This document shows positions 47,594 to 57,035 of a DNA stretch of 64,000 nucleotides, piece after piece (position 1 is the stretch's first letter; each line of letters opens with the position of its first letter). Under the pieces are notes generated by a model. That model was not told the origin of the DNA. It did no database searches and saw only the letters and a list, made by a program, of their open reading frames with translations. The DNA is from Sphingomonas sp. Leaf357 (lineage in GTDB: Bacteria > Pseudomonadota > Alphaproteobacteria > Sphingomonadales > Sphingomonadaceae). The stretch is from the NCBI RefSeq assembly GCF_001423845.1, contig NZ_LMPM01000001.1, positions 552,001 to 616,000 of the forward strand. Direction: 5' to 3'. A program made the position numbers and the translations under genes.

Positions 47594-47640
47594 TTTCGCG
47601 GGAAATCGCCGCGAAATCGCCGCGAAACTAGCCGCGAAAT
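47592..47640. repeat. Iterons upstream of the excisionase-like gene
   Basis: Two exact copies of AAATCGCCGCG at 47603-47613 and 47614-47624, then AAACTAGCCGCG at 47625-47636. TTTCGCGGGAAA sits just left. Their helical spacing of 11-12 bases and their place before the xis-like gene suit binding sites for a regulator or excisionase. Confidence 0.65.
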
Positions 47641-47703
47641 CTTGCATGCGAGAAATGATCGATCGCGTCCGCTGGTGTTCATGCGGGCAATGGAGCGACC
47701 ATC

Positions 47704-47871
47704 ATGGAACCTTTAGCAATTTCAATCAACGACGCGGCGAAGGTACTGAGCCTTGGTCGAACATCTATTTACGCGCTTATTGGAGAAGGTAGGCTCGACG
47801 CATTCAAGCTCGGGCGTCGCATGTTGATCAAAACGGACTCGATCCGGCGCTTGATCAACGGGCAGGTCTGA
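47704..47871 (+). CDS. Excisionase-like HTH protein, 55 aa
   Basis: A 55-aa MerR/Xis-type helix-turn-helix: ISINDAAKVLSLGRTSIYAL for the helices, then GEGRLDAFKLGRRMLIK for the wing. It ends IRRLINGQV. This is the size and layout of small excisionases that bend attachment-site DNA and direct tyrosine integrases toward excision. ATG 47704. It lies 63 bases after the iterons and 12 before the next gene. Confidence 0.8.
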   Translation: MEPLAISINDAAKVLSLGRTSIYALIGEGRLDAFKLGRRMLIKTDSIRRLINGQV

Positions 47872-47882
47872 GACGATCTGCG

Positions 47883-48368
47883 ATGGCGACGCGCCGCGCA
47901 AACCCGCAACGGGTAAAGCTGCACCGTAGCTACAGCGTGCCGGAATTGTCGGTGTGCCTGAACGTTCACCCCAACACCGTCCGCGAATGGCAACGCGGCG
48001 GCCTGAAGCCGATCGACACTGCCCGCCCAATCCTGTTTCAAGGTGCAATTGTCCGGGCGTTCCTAACTAGGCGAAATGCGGATCGTAAGCGCCCGTGCGG
48101 ACCGGGGATGATCTTCTGTTTTCGGTGCCGCGTACCGTGCGCTCCCGCGTTGGGAATGGTCGATTATGTGCCGCTAAATCCCGCCACCGGCAATCTTCGC
48201 GCGCTGTGCGAGACGTGCGGCGGCATGATGCACCGTCGCGCACGCCAGGCCGATCTGCACCGGATTATGCCGTCAATCGAGATTCGGATTCTGGATGCAC
48301 CGCAACGCCTAATGGGGAGCGCGCGGCCCTCCCTAAACAGTGAAGCGGAAAGGCAACCGACGACATGA
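47883..48368 (+). CDS. HTH and zinc-ribbon protein overlapping the second recombinase
   Basis: A 161-aa protein. The N-terminal part has a MerR-like HTH (YSVPELSVCLNVHPNTVREW) and the C-terminal half four cysteines as FCFRCRVPC and LCETCGG, likely binding zinc. Its stop overlaps the recombinase start in ATGA, so the two are translated together. Such a partner could be a DNA-binding subunit for the recombinase; no family is named. Confidence 0.65.
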   Translation: MATRRANPQRVKLHRSYSVPELSVCLNVHPNTVREWQRGGLKPIDTARPILFQGAIVRAFLTRRNADRKRPCGPGMIFCFRCRVPCAPALGMVDYVPLNPATGNLRALCETCGGMMHRRARQADLHRIMPSIEIRILDAPQRLMGSARPSLNSEAERQPTT

Positions 48369-49483
48369 CGAAACACAACCCGGCAAATGAGCGAATCAAG
48401 CGCGAATATTTTCATTACCTCGTGGAGGCGAAGCGGCAGGACGAGGCCACGATTGATGGCGTCGCAAAGTCGCTGGCGCGGTTCGAGGAATCAACGAAGG
48501 GGCGCGACTTCAAGCGGTTTCACCGCGAACAGGCGGTGGCGTTCAAGGTTAAACTTGCCGATGCCATTAACGCGCGAACCGGCGAACGATTGAGCAAGGC
48601 GACGCTTAACGCAACGATGCGCGACCTGCGCGCGTTCTTCTTTTGGCTGGCGCACGTCCCGGGCTTTAAATCGCATATCCAATATGCCGACGCCGACTAT
48701 TTCAACCTCAGTCACAAGGACGTCGCAGTCGCCACAGCGGTCCGCGAGAAACGCGTGCCGACACTGGAACAGGTTCACCATGTCCTGTCGGCCATGCCGG
48801 TCGCTACGGCATTGGAGCGACGCGATCGTGCGCTTATGGCCTTCACCGCGCTCACCGGCGCTAGGGTCGCTGCGCTCGCATCTTTCCAGCTTCGCCACGT
48901 GGATGTCGCAGGCGGCTATGTTGAACAAGATGCGCGAGCGGTGCGGACCAAATTCGCGAAGACGTTCAGGACGTATTTCATGCCGATCGGCGGCGACGCG
49001 CTCGCAACCCTTTCGGCATGGTGCGTCGAACTGGCCCGCGATCATTTGTGGAGCGCGAGCGATCCGCTGTTCCCTGCGTCGCAAATGGGGCTAGGCCAGG
49101 CCGGTGGCTTTCTTGCAACCGGGCTATCACGAAATGGCTGGGCCACGACATCGCCGATCCGCGACATATTCCGGCGAGCGTTCACGGCGGCGGATCTGCC
49201 CTATTTCAACCCGCACAGCTTGCGCGATATGCTGGTGCATCACGCCATGTCACTTGGCCTTTCTGCCGAAGAAATGAAGGCGTGGTCGCAAAACCTTGGC
49301 CATGCCGACGTGCTTACGACCTTCACGAGCTACGGCAACGTACCGACCCATCGGCAAGGTGAGTTGATCCGGACCGCCAGCCGCCAGCGTGAGGTTCCCG
49401 CCAATGCCCATATTGCGGCGCTGGAAAGCGTTCTAGCTTCGTTGAAGGCCAATCAACCTTCGCTCTTGTCGGAGGCCAGTTGA
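48365..49483 (+). CDS. Second tyrosine recombinase of the island
   Basis: A 372-aa tyrosine recombinase. The core-binding SAM-like domain covers about 10-115; in the catalytic domain R167 is in LTGARVAAL, H284 and R287 in NPHSLRD, H313 in LGHADV and the nucleophile Y323 in FTSYG. It lacks a DUF4102 arm domain, so it is unlike the first integrase and nearer to XerC/phage-type enzymes. Its target is unknown. Its place next to the array makes it the leading candidate for recombining the array repeats, an inference only. Confidence 0.88.
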   Translation: MTKHNPANERIKREYFHYLVEAKRQDEATIDGVAKSLARFEESTKGRDFKRFHREQAVAFKVKLADAINARTGERLSKATLNATMRDLRAFFFWLAHVPGFKSHIQYADADYFNLSHKDVAVATAVREKRVPTLEQVHHVLSAMPVATALERRDRALMAFTALTGARVAALASFQLRHVDVAGGYVEQDARAVRTKFAKTFRTYFMPIGGDALATLSAWCVELARDHLWSASDPLFPASQMGLGQAGGFLATGLSRNGWATTSPIRDIFRRAFTAADLPYFNPHSLRDMLVHHAMSLGLSAEEMKAWSQNLGHADVLTTFTSYGNVPTHRQGELIRTASRQREVPANAHIAALESVLASLKANQPSLLSEAS

Positions 49484-49519
49484 AGTCGCTACGCCATATC
49501 CGCAACCAGGGGCGGAAAC

Positions 49520-52500
49520 ATGGATATTCAAGGTTATTTGACTGAAATCCGCAACCTCTACGCCAGCGGGCAATCCACCGAACACAGTTTCCGCCCGGCG
49601 CTAGCCCGCCTGTTCGGATCGATTGCGCCAGACATCACGGTTATCAATGAACCCAAGCACCTGACAGACGTTGGCGCGCCTGACTTTGTGTTCAATCGGG
49701 GCGAGGTGGCTATTGGCTGGTGCGAGGCCAAAGATATTGGCAAGGATGTGCGAAAATTCGCAGCTAACGACTACAGTAAGGCCCAAAAGGAACGATACAA
49801 AAAGGGTCTACCGAACCTGATTTACACCAACGGGTTGGACTTCGAGTTCATCCGCGAAGGCGAGGTGGTAGATTTTATTACCATTGCCGATCTGATTCCA
49901 ACCCTGCCCGCACGCCCTGCTGACTTTCTTTTGCTAAAAAACCGGCTGAGTGATTTTGCCAGCGCCACGCCGCTCACCATCACGTCCTCAAAGCGACTGG
50001 CCGAAATGATGGCGGGCAAGGCTGCGATCATCAAGGACATTATGGGCCGTGCGCTGGTGGCGGATGTGAAAGCACGGGAAGGCGGTAGCCAGCCAAGCGA
50101 CCTGATCGGCCAATATGAGGCGTTCAAGACCAATTTGATCCACGATATCACCGTGGAGGACTTTGCCGACATCTACGCCGAAACGATAGCCTACGGCTTG
50201 TTTGCAGCGCGCCTGCATGATGAGACGCCCGCCACCTTTACGCGGAGTGAGGCGCTGAATCTTCTGCCCAAGTCCAACCCGTTCCTGCGCGAACTGTTTC
50301 TTTACATCGCCGGGCCGAATCTGGACGAACGCCTGCGCCGGGTGATCGATGAACTGTGCAACGTGTTTCTGGCGGTCAATATGGGCGAGGTGCTGAGGCA
50401 CTTCGGCAAGGTCAGTGCGCGTCAAGACCCGTTTTTGCATTTCTATGAAGTGTTCCTCGCGGAATATAATCCGGCCAAACGCAAGGCGCGTGGCGTCTGG
50501 TACACCCCCGAACCGGTTGTGAACTTCATAGTGCGGGCGGTGGACGAGGTGCTGAAAACCGAGTTCGGGCTGGCTGACGGGCTGGCCGACACCAGCCGCA
50601 TTACCATCGATTGGGACACCGGCCAGAACGACAAGACTGGCAAGCCCGCCACGATCCGCAAGGCAGTACACCGCGTCCAGATTCTTGATCCCGCCACCGG
50701 CACCGGCACTTTTCTCGCCGAAGTGGTGAAGTTGGTGGCGGAGCGGGTGAAGGGCATCGCGCCGGGCCAGTGGTCCAGCTATGTCGAAAAAGACCTGATC
50801 CCGCGCCTCCACGGGTTCGAGCTGCTCATGGCCAGCTATGCCATGTGCCACATGAAGCTGGACATGATCCTCACTGGACTAGGCTACAAGCCATCGGCCA
50901 GTCCGCCTCGCCTTGGCGTATATCTTACCAACAGCCTTGAGGAAGGCGAGCGGGTGGAACAGACCCTGTTCGGCCTCTCCCGGGCAATTGCCGAGGAAGC
51001 CAAATCCGCCAGCGACATCAAGCGCCAGACGCCCATAATGTGCGTGATCGGAAACCCGCCTTATTCAGGAATTAGCCAGAACAACGGAAAATGGATCAGC
51101 GATAAGATCGAGGACTACAAATATGTTGATGGCGTCCACTTCGGGGAACGCAAGCACTGGTTGCAAGATGACTATGTGAAGTTCTTGCGCCTTGCCGAAC
51201 ACATGATTGAGCAGAACGGCGAAGGCGTTTTAGGCTTTATCACTAACCACGGTTATCTGGATAACCCGACTTTTCGTGGAATGCGCTGGCACCTGATGCA
51301 GACATTTGATCAGATCCACGTGTTGGACTTGCACGGCAATGCCAACAAAAAGGAAGTCAGCCCAGACGGCTCGCCAGACAAGAATGTATTCGACATTATG
51401 CAAGGTGTCGCGATCATCATCGCCGTAAAACATCGGAACAAGACTAAGACGCCTAAGCCGCTGGCGGCGGTCCGCCACGGCGAAGTTTGGGGAACACGCG
51501 AGGGCAAGTATGCCCAGCTTTGGGAGAGTTCCAAAGCTCAGCTTGCCGCTACGCCGCTACCTCACAAAGCACCGCAATATCCTTTCGTAATACGCGACTA
51601 CGGTTTGGAAGTCGCATATTACGAAGCTTTTCGGTCGCAGAACTTATGCCAGTCAATGTCACCGGAATCGTCACTATGGGTGACGGTTTTATAATCGCTG
51701 ATAGCCCAGCTCAAATAAAAACAAACATCGATTATCTGCTCAACTCAGGCTGCAGCGCATCCGAATTGAAAACGCGTTATGGGTTAGGAAAAAACTACGC
51801 TGATTGGGTGGTTGACGGGCGATCTAAAGTTTCCCTGGACGAAGCACTGATTGTCCCAATCTCTTATCGACCATTCGATACACGTTGGACGTATTTCGAC
51901 AATCGACTACTTTGGCGATGGCGCGAAAGCGTGATGCGCCACCTCACAACTCCTTGCAATCTTAACCTCATGATGACGCGCCAAACAAAGGACGAAATTG
52001 GAGCATTGGTGGGCGATAGCATCGCAGCGCACAAGGCATTCAGCGCATACGACATTACATATAACATGCCGCTGTATCTTATCCCCGAGAAAGGCACACT
52101 AGATCAAACCATTCGGGTCAATTTCGATAAGAAGCTGTATGCGCGAATACGCAAGACGGCGGGCCTCACCGGCACCCCAGCCGCGCCCGATGGCAGTGAA
52201 GCCTTCCGCAAGGCCACGGGCGGTGCACGCCCCGATGAGGTCAAGGTGCTCGACTACATCTACGGCGTGCTGCATTGCCCGGCCTATCGCGAGACGTATG
52301 CCGCATTTCTGAAAATCGACTTCCCGCGTGTCCCCTTCCCGCCCTCGCCTGAGGTGTTCGCCGATGTCAGCGCTAAGGGAGAGGCGCTGCGCCGCCTGCA
52401 CCTGATGGAAGAAGCTGCCATTGGCGATACGCCCTATCCGTTCCACGGCGACCGCGACGGCGGGGTGGGAAAGCCAAGGTACTTTGGGGGACGAGTGTGG

Positions 52501-52725
52501 ATCAACGCGGAGCAGTATTTCGAGAATGTGCCCGCCGTGGCTTGGGGGTTCCATATCGGCGGCTATCAGCCAGCACAGAAGTGGTTGAAGGACCGCAGGG
52601 GCCGCGCCCTAAGTTGGAATGACATTCGCCACTACCAGAAAATCATCAAGATTCTGGCCGAGACGGATCGCATCATGCACGAAATCGAGTTGCCCTTGGA
52701 CGGTGCGGCGATTGGCGACGGATGA
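49520..52725 (+). pseudogene. Type ISP restriction-modification enzyme, one frameshift
   Basis: Two frames, 49520-51694 and one ending 52725, together encode about 1068 residues. The N-terminal nuclease part has GAPDF with D55 and CEAKDIG with E69/K71 (PD-ExK). The methyltransferase domain has motif I LDPATGTGTF at about residue 390 and motif IV GNPPYSG at about 512; the second frame supplies the target-recognition and C-terminal specificity domain (VPISYRPFDTRWTYFDNRLL). The frames join at a TTTT run, 51628-51631: one added T would restore the frame. Single-polypeptide R-M enzymes of this kind cut and methylate DNA, giving phage defence. Confidence 0.8.
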
Positions 52726-53172
52726 CAATACGCAACCTAACACCCAACGTCCCGCCGCTTCTGTTCGACGGTTAGGAGCCTTGATCATCATCGATCGTGC
52801 CGCCGCACTGATCGGCACCGCCGCCCCAAGCTAGACGTCCACGCCCGCACGGGGAATTCGGTTTCGAGGCGGATGATTACTATAACCCGCGCTGGCTTTG
52901 CCAAGGCGACGTTACGCCGCTCCTCCTCGCCAACATCCAAGCCGCGCGCGAAAGCAAAGTGACCGCCACGTTCGAAAACGCCAGCACAGCTAGAAGCGGA
53001 ATGGGCACGGATTTAAATCGCAAATGACCAAACCCTACGCGACGGACACCTTGTAGATCATCACAGCCGATTAACGCTTCCGAAACCATCGAAAAAGCCG
53101 AAACGGATCCACCCTGGGTATCGCGATATTCGCGCACCGGACCCTTGCCTCAGCGAAATGAATTTCAACGGT
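52726..53172. other. Island right end without an intact gene
   Basis: One reading frame at 52812-53027 encodes DDYYNPRWLCQGDVTPLLL and about 35 further residues with no start codon, which looks like a fragment of a longer protein I cannot name. The rest shows no convincing gene. Confidence 0.35.
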
Positions 53173-53195
53173 GGGGGCCTATTTGGGGGCCTTTC
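53173..53195. repeat. Right arm-like repeat of the island
   Basis: Same sequence as 35813-35835 at 22 of 23 positions (A for T at the ninth base), same orientation. It lies 57 bases inside the right attachment core. Confidence 0.6.
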
Positions 53196-53252
53196 CACAA
53201 AACGATGAACTAAAAGAGTTTATAATCAATTGCTTAGTGGGCAGGTTAGGTG

Positions 53253-53267
53253 CCTCTTCTGGCACCA
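53253..53267. other. attR core of the island
   Basis: CCTCTTCTGGCACCA matches the tRNA-Leu 3' end with one G missing. It follows the AT-rich stretch expected at such ends. Confidence 0.65.
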
Positions 53268-53406
53268 GGGCGTTTCCGGCGAGGTCCGGAGACGTCCATC
53301 AAACCGCAGGTTTTACAGCATTTTTCAGTGAATTGGTGAATGCAGTCGTGCCGTCGGTCGACAGATCCCACATCGCTTGGCCGCCATGGCTTAATCCGCG
53401 CGCGCC

Positions 53407-53872
53407 TCATGCCGGCACCTCCGCCACCAGCCGCGTTCGGATCGGCGACAGGGCATCATGTTCCACCACGATTTCCTGTCCCGTCCGCGCCGTCGGCGCA
53501 TCTCCGGCCAGCCCGACAGCAAGGCATCGCCATTTCCAAGCGTCATGGAGCTCTGCAGATCGGCGATCAGGGTCTCGATCGGACGGACGAGCCGGTCGAG
53601 CGACCAGCGGTGCGCCTCCACTCCATCGATCAGGGTGACGGGACACCGGAGCCGATGGCGTCGCGATAGGGAGAAAATGCGCCGATGAGAAGGGATCCGT
53701 CACGACACTGCTGCCTAATAACAGGGCGATGATAGCTGTCGTATGACTCGGCCACTGCCAGAGCAAGTGCAGCGGCGACTGGCACGCCGGGTGTGGAGCC
53801 GAAGATCAGCGCGATAGTCGCGGCCACCTGCACTTTTTCGAGGCCGGCCGAGTGTTCTGGTGCAGTAGAGGC
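53407..53872 (-). pseudogene. FAH/HpaG-like pseudogene, multiply frameshifted
   Basis: Pieces of a fumarylacetoacetate hydrolase-type domain in at least three frames. VAATIALIFGSTPGVP and SYHRPVIRQQCRDGSLLIG (53630-53833) match the middle of HpaG-like enzymes. LVRPIETLIADLQSSMTLGN (near 53550) matches the next helix, and EIVVEHDALSPIRTRLVAE (ending 53407) matches the C-terminal strand. Stops and shifts separate them, and the N-terminal part is not readable beyond a TAG near 53870. The intact enzyme would act in aromatic acid breakdown. Confidence 0.6.
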
Positions 53873-54348
53873 CTAAGGGCATGGCACGGGCGTCGACCCA
53901 ACCTCACCCGAGCCATGTCTAACGCAGCCATACCGAAAAAACGTTCCTGCGCTCCAGATCGGACTATTTAGCCGGCAGCGATCCTGAGGCGCTGGCGAGC
54001 AAGTTTCGCGTTCAGCGCAAGGCGGACGTCATTGACCGGATCAGGACGTTTTGGCGGGTGAGGAGTTCGATTTCCAAGGCTGGGCGGCCGTTTTCGATTG
54101 CTCGCAATATTTTCGCATAACAGATTTGCGCAAGCCATGTCGCCGCCAAGCGTACGGCACCGACCGCATTCGTCCAGATCGTCGGGACGGTGGCGCGTTC
54201 TTCGCCGATGGTTGCACGGTTGGTCGCTGGTCTCTCCATCGGAAGACGATGATCCGTGGGGATTTGTTACGGGTTCCAGATACCGAACGTCTGCACGGAC
54301 GTCTTTCCCGTTGCCGCAAGTTATTGCCCGAGACCTTATTTCATTAAC
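53873..54348. other. No clear gene; possible decayed sequence
   Basis: Short minus-strand frames occur, such as one with ALEIELLTRQNVLIRSMTS at 54012-54239, followed in another frame by LNAKLARQRLRIAAG. This hints at an old frameshifted gene that I cannot name. No other feature is seen. Confidence 0.3.
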
Positions 54349-55977
54349 CTAATGGGCCTCGATCGTTGCGCTACCCACTTGCTTGGGTGGGCGACAGAAC
54401 GGCACCATCACCAATGCCGCGATGAACAGCCAGGCCATCGTGCGGAACACGTCGTTGAAGGCCAGGGTCAGCGCTTCTCGGCCGACGATCTGGCCGAACA
54501 TCGCCTGCGCCATCGCGAGTGCGCGATCGGGATCGGGCGTCGTCGCGGCGATCCGGCGCGCCACTTCGGCGACGGTATCGCTCGCCATGCGCGGCATCGT
54601 CCCCAAGGTCTCGCTCAGCCGTAGCGCGTGCAGCCGTGTCCAATCCTGCAACCAGGTATTGACCAATGCGATGCCGATCGCCCCGCCCAGATTGCGCATC
54701 AGATTGAACAGTCCGGATGCGTAGCGCAGCTCGGGGCCTTCGAACCCGTTCAGCGCCAGGCCGACGCTCGGCACGATACATAGCATGATCGCGAAGCTGC
54801 GCACCGCCTGCGGCCAGAGCAACGCGTGGAAGCCCCATTCCGGCGTCATGAACGAGAACAGCCACAGCCCGCATGCGAACAGCACCAGCCCGAACGTGAT
54901 CATGATCCGGGGATCGACGCGCTGCGACAGGCCGGCGGCGATCGGTACGCCGAGGAACTGGGTGACCCCGGCGATGAACACCGTCGTGCCGATGTCCGAT
55001 GCGGTATAGCCACGCACCCGCCCGAGATAGAGCGGGACTAGATACGTCCCGGCATAGATGCCGAAGCCGATCACCAGATTGAACAGACAGGCAAAGGCGA
55101 ACGTCGGCTTGCGGAACGGCGTCAGTTTGACGATCGGCCCGTCGGAACGGAACGATCGCTCGAGGAACAGGACGAACGCGACCAGCGCGATCCATGCGAT
55201 CGCGGCGATGTCCGCGTCGTCGAACCACCCGTCTTTCGGCCCTTCCTCCAGCACATATTCCAGCCCGCCCAGAAACACCGCCATCGACCCGAGATGGATC
55301 CAATCGACTCGGCCGAGCATCTTTGGGTTCGGGCGATCCACGCGGATCACCGTGATCGCCAGCACGGTGACGATCGCGCCGGGCAGAACGTTGACATAGA
55401 AGACCCAGCGCCACCCGGCCGCATCGGTGATCCACCCCCCCAATGTCGGCCCGAGCGTTGGCGCGAGGACCGAGACCATACCCAGGATCGCCGGGATCAT
55501 CGCGCGCTGTTTGTCCGAGAACATCGCGAAGCCGGTGGCGAACACCGTCGGCACCATCGCGCCGCCGACAAAGCCCTGGATCGCACGGAACACGATCATC
55601 GATTCGATGCTCCATGCCGTTCCGCACAACGCGCTCGCCAGCGTGAACAGCCCGGCCGAGGCCGCGAACAGCCAGCGGGTGGACATCGCCTGGGCGAGAA
55701 AGGCGGCGAACGGGATCATCACCAGCTCGGCCATCAGATACGCGGTCTGCACCCACGAAATCTCGTCCGGCCCCGCCGCCAGGCCCGCCTGAACCTCGTT
55801 CAGCGATGCTGCGACGATCTGGATATCGACGAGTGCCATGAACTGCCCGAACGCCATGATCCCGAAGATCAGGAACTTGGTGGCGTCCGGCAGCGTCATT
55901 GGATCGATCGGGGGGGCTTGGCGCGCATCTTGGGGGACGGGGGTAGCAATGGTCGTCACGTTCACCCCTTGCCTCAT
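54349..55977 (-). CDS. DHA2-family drug efflux transporter (EmrB-like)
   Basis: A 542-aa transporter with 14 predicted membrane segments (DHA2 group). Motif A-like LAQAMSTRW and motif C-like VLAPTLGPTLGGWITD are present, and the first segment carries QFMALVDIQIVAASL, where EmrB has an Asp. It should pump hydrophobic drugs or similar compounds with protons, using the HlyD-type partner coded by the divergent operon. Start is the ATG at 55977; another lies at 55899. Confidence 0.9.
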   Translation of the reverse strand: MRQGVNVTTIATPVPQDARQAPPIDPMTLPDATKFLIFGIMAFGQFMALVDIQIVAASLNEVQAGLAAGPDEISWVQTAYLMAELVMIPFAAFLAQAMSTRWLFAASAGLFTLASALCGTAWSIESMIVFRAIQGFVGGAMVPTVFATGFAMFSDKQRAMIPAILGMVSVLAPTLGPTLGGWITDAAGWRWVFYVNVLPGAIVTVLAITVIRVDRPNPKMLGRVDWIHLGSMAVFLGGLEYVLEEGPKDGWFDDADIAAIAWIALVAFVLFLERSFRSDGPIVKLTPFRKPTFAFACLFNLVIGFGIYAGTYLVPLYLGRVRGYTASDIGTTVFIAGVTQFLGVPIAAGLSQRVDPRIMITFGLVLFACGLWLFSFMTPEWGFHALLWPQAVRSFAIMLCIVPSVGLALNGFEGPELRYASGLFNLMRNLGGAIGIALVNTWLQDWTRLHALRLSETLGTMPRMASDTVAEVARRIAATTPDPDRALAMAQAMFGQIVGREALTLAFNDVFRTMAWLFIAALVMVPFCRPPKQVGSATIEAH

Positions 55978-55986
55978 CCCAGCGGT

Positions 55987-56008
55987 TTATATTATGTGCA
56001 TCATATAA
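55987..56008. promoter_or_regulatory. Palindromic operator between the exporter and TetR genes
   Basis: TTATATTATG and CATCATATAA are inverted arms (nine of ten pairs) around TG. It sits between the two divergent starts and overlaps AT-rich -10-like sequence on both sides, as expected for a TetR repressor that controls both its own operon and the exporter. Confidence 0.65.
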
Positions 56009-56025
56009 AGATCGGAGGCAAGGCC

Positions 56026-56619
56026 ATGCGCTATGATGGCGAACACAAGACCGTGACCCGCGCCCGCGTGTTGAAGGAGGCGGCGCGCGAAATCCGGGCC
56101 AAGGGGCCGGCGGGGGTTGCGGTCGGCGGAGTGATGGCGCGGGCGGGGCTGACCCATGGTGGATTCTACGCGCATTTCGCGTCCAAGGACGATCTGATCG
56201 CGGAAGCGATCGGCACGATGTTCGAAGATGCGCGTGCACGTTTCGATCGTGGCTTGGCCGAACGCGATCCGGCCGCCGCCTTGTCGTCCTATGTGGATTT
56301 CTATCTCTCGTCGGCGCACCGCGATGCGCGGGAACATGGCTGCCCGCTGGCTGCTTTGGCCTCCGATCTTCCGCGCCTTGGCACGATCTCGCGGGAGCGG
56401 TTCGGCAGGGGGACGGCGACGCTGACCAGTTGGTTGGCGGACACGCTCGATCGCCATGGGGTGGCCGATCCGTTGGCGACGGCTTCGGCGATGCTTTCGC
56501 AACTGGTGGGTGCGCTGGCGCTCGCGCGATCGGTTGCCGAGCCGGAGCAGTCCGATGCGATCCTCGGCGCGGCGAAAATGGACCTCAAGCATCGTCTGAA
56601 ACTGGGCGTGCGGACATGA
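56026..56619 (+). CDS. TetR-family regulator
   Basis: A 197-aa TetR protein: HTH in the first 50 residues (VAVGGVMARAGLTHGGFYAHF, broken by the usual recognition helix) and a ligand domain with CPLAALASDLPRL, the C-terminal signature of the NemR/AcrR-like group. ATG 56026 follows an AGGCAAGG ribosome site. Its stop overlaps the next start as ATGA. It probably represses the divergent exporter and its own operon, and responds to the compound exported. Confidence 0.9.
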   Translation: MRYDGEHKTVTRARVLKEAAREIRAKGPAGVAVGGVMARAGLTHGGFYAHFASKDDLIAEAIGTMFEDARARFDRGLAERDPAAALSSYVDFYLSSAHRDAREHGCPLAALASDLPRLGTISRERFGRGTATLTSWLADTLDRHGVADPLATASAMLSQLVGALALARSVAEPEQSDAILGAAKMDLKHRLKLGVRT

Positions 56620-57035
56620 CCGGTCTCGAGCAGTTACGCACGATGATCGCGACCGATAACCAGCCGCCGATCGGCCGTACGCTCGATTTTGCACTGATCG
56701 AGGTGGGTGACGGTCACGCGGTGTTCGTCGGTCATCCGGACGCGCGGACCTACAATCCGCTTGGCACGGTCCATGGCGGTTATGCTGCGACTCTGCTCGA
56801 TTCGGCTTGCGGCATCGCCACACATTCGAAGCTCGCCGAGGGCCAGAGCTATACCACCCTGGAGCTGAAGGTGGCCTATCATCGAGCGATGACGGCGGCG
56901 ACCGGGCCGATCCGCGCCGAGGGCAAGATCCTGTCGGTCGGGCGTCGCGTCGCCTTTGCCGAGGCCAGGATCGTCGATGCGGCGGGCAAGTTGATGGCAT
57001 CCGCGACATCGACGCTGCTGGTCATCACGCCATGA
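56616..57035 (+). CDS. PaaI-type hotdog thioesterase
   Basis: A 139-aa hotdog-fold protein with the PaaI pattern: GTVHGGYAATLLDSACGIA (conserved HGG at about residues 52-54) and YTTLELKVAYHRAM. The enzyme splits acyl- or aryl-CoA thioesters. ATG 56616 and the stop each overlap neighbours by four bases. Its place in an efflux operon suggests handling of an aromatic thioester or its precursor, but this is inference. Confidence 0.88.
   Translation: MTGLEQLRTMIATDNQPPIGRTLDFALIEVGDGHAVFVGHPDARTYNPLGTVHGGYAATLLDSACGIATHSKLAEGQSYTTLELKVAYHRAMTAATGPIRAEGKILSVGRRVAFAEARIVDAAGKLMASATSTLLVITP

Larger units (their letters stand above)
35699..53267. mobile_element. Genomic island integrated at tRNA-Leu, about 17.6 kb
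   Basis: Bounded by the tRNA 3' end on the left and a near-copy of it on the right, with a DUF4102-type integrase next to the left end. Arm-like repeats sit just inside both edges. Inside: an 18-gene array with dispersed repeats, an unknown 303-aa gene, excisionase-like and HTH genes, a second tyrosine recombinase, and a broken type ISP restriction-modification gene. GC content of the array genes is lower than in the flanks. No conjugation genes are present, so it cannot move between cells alone. Confidence 0.8.
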
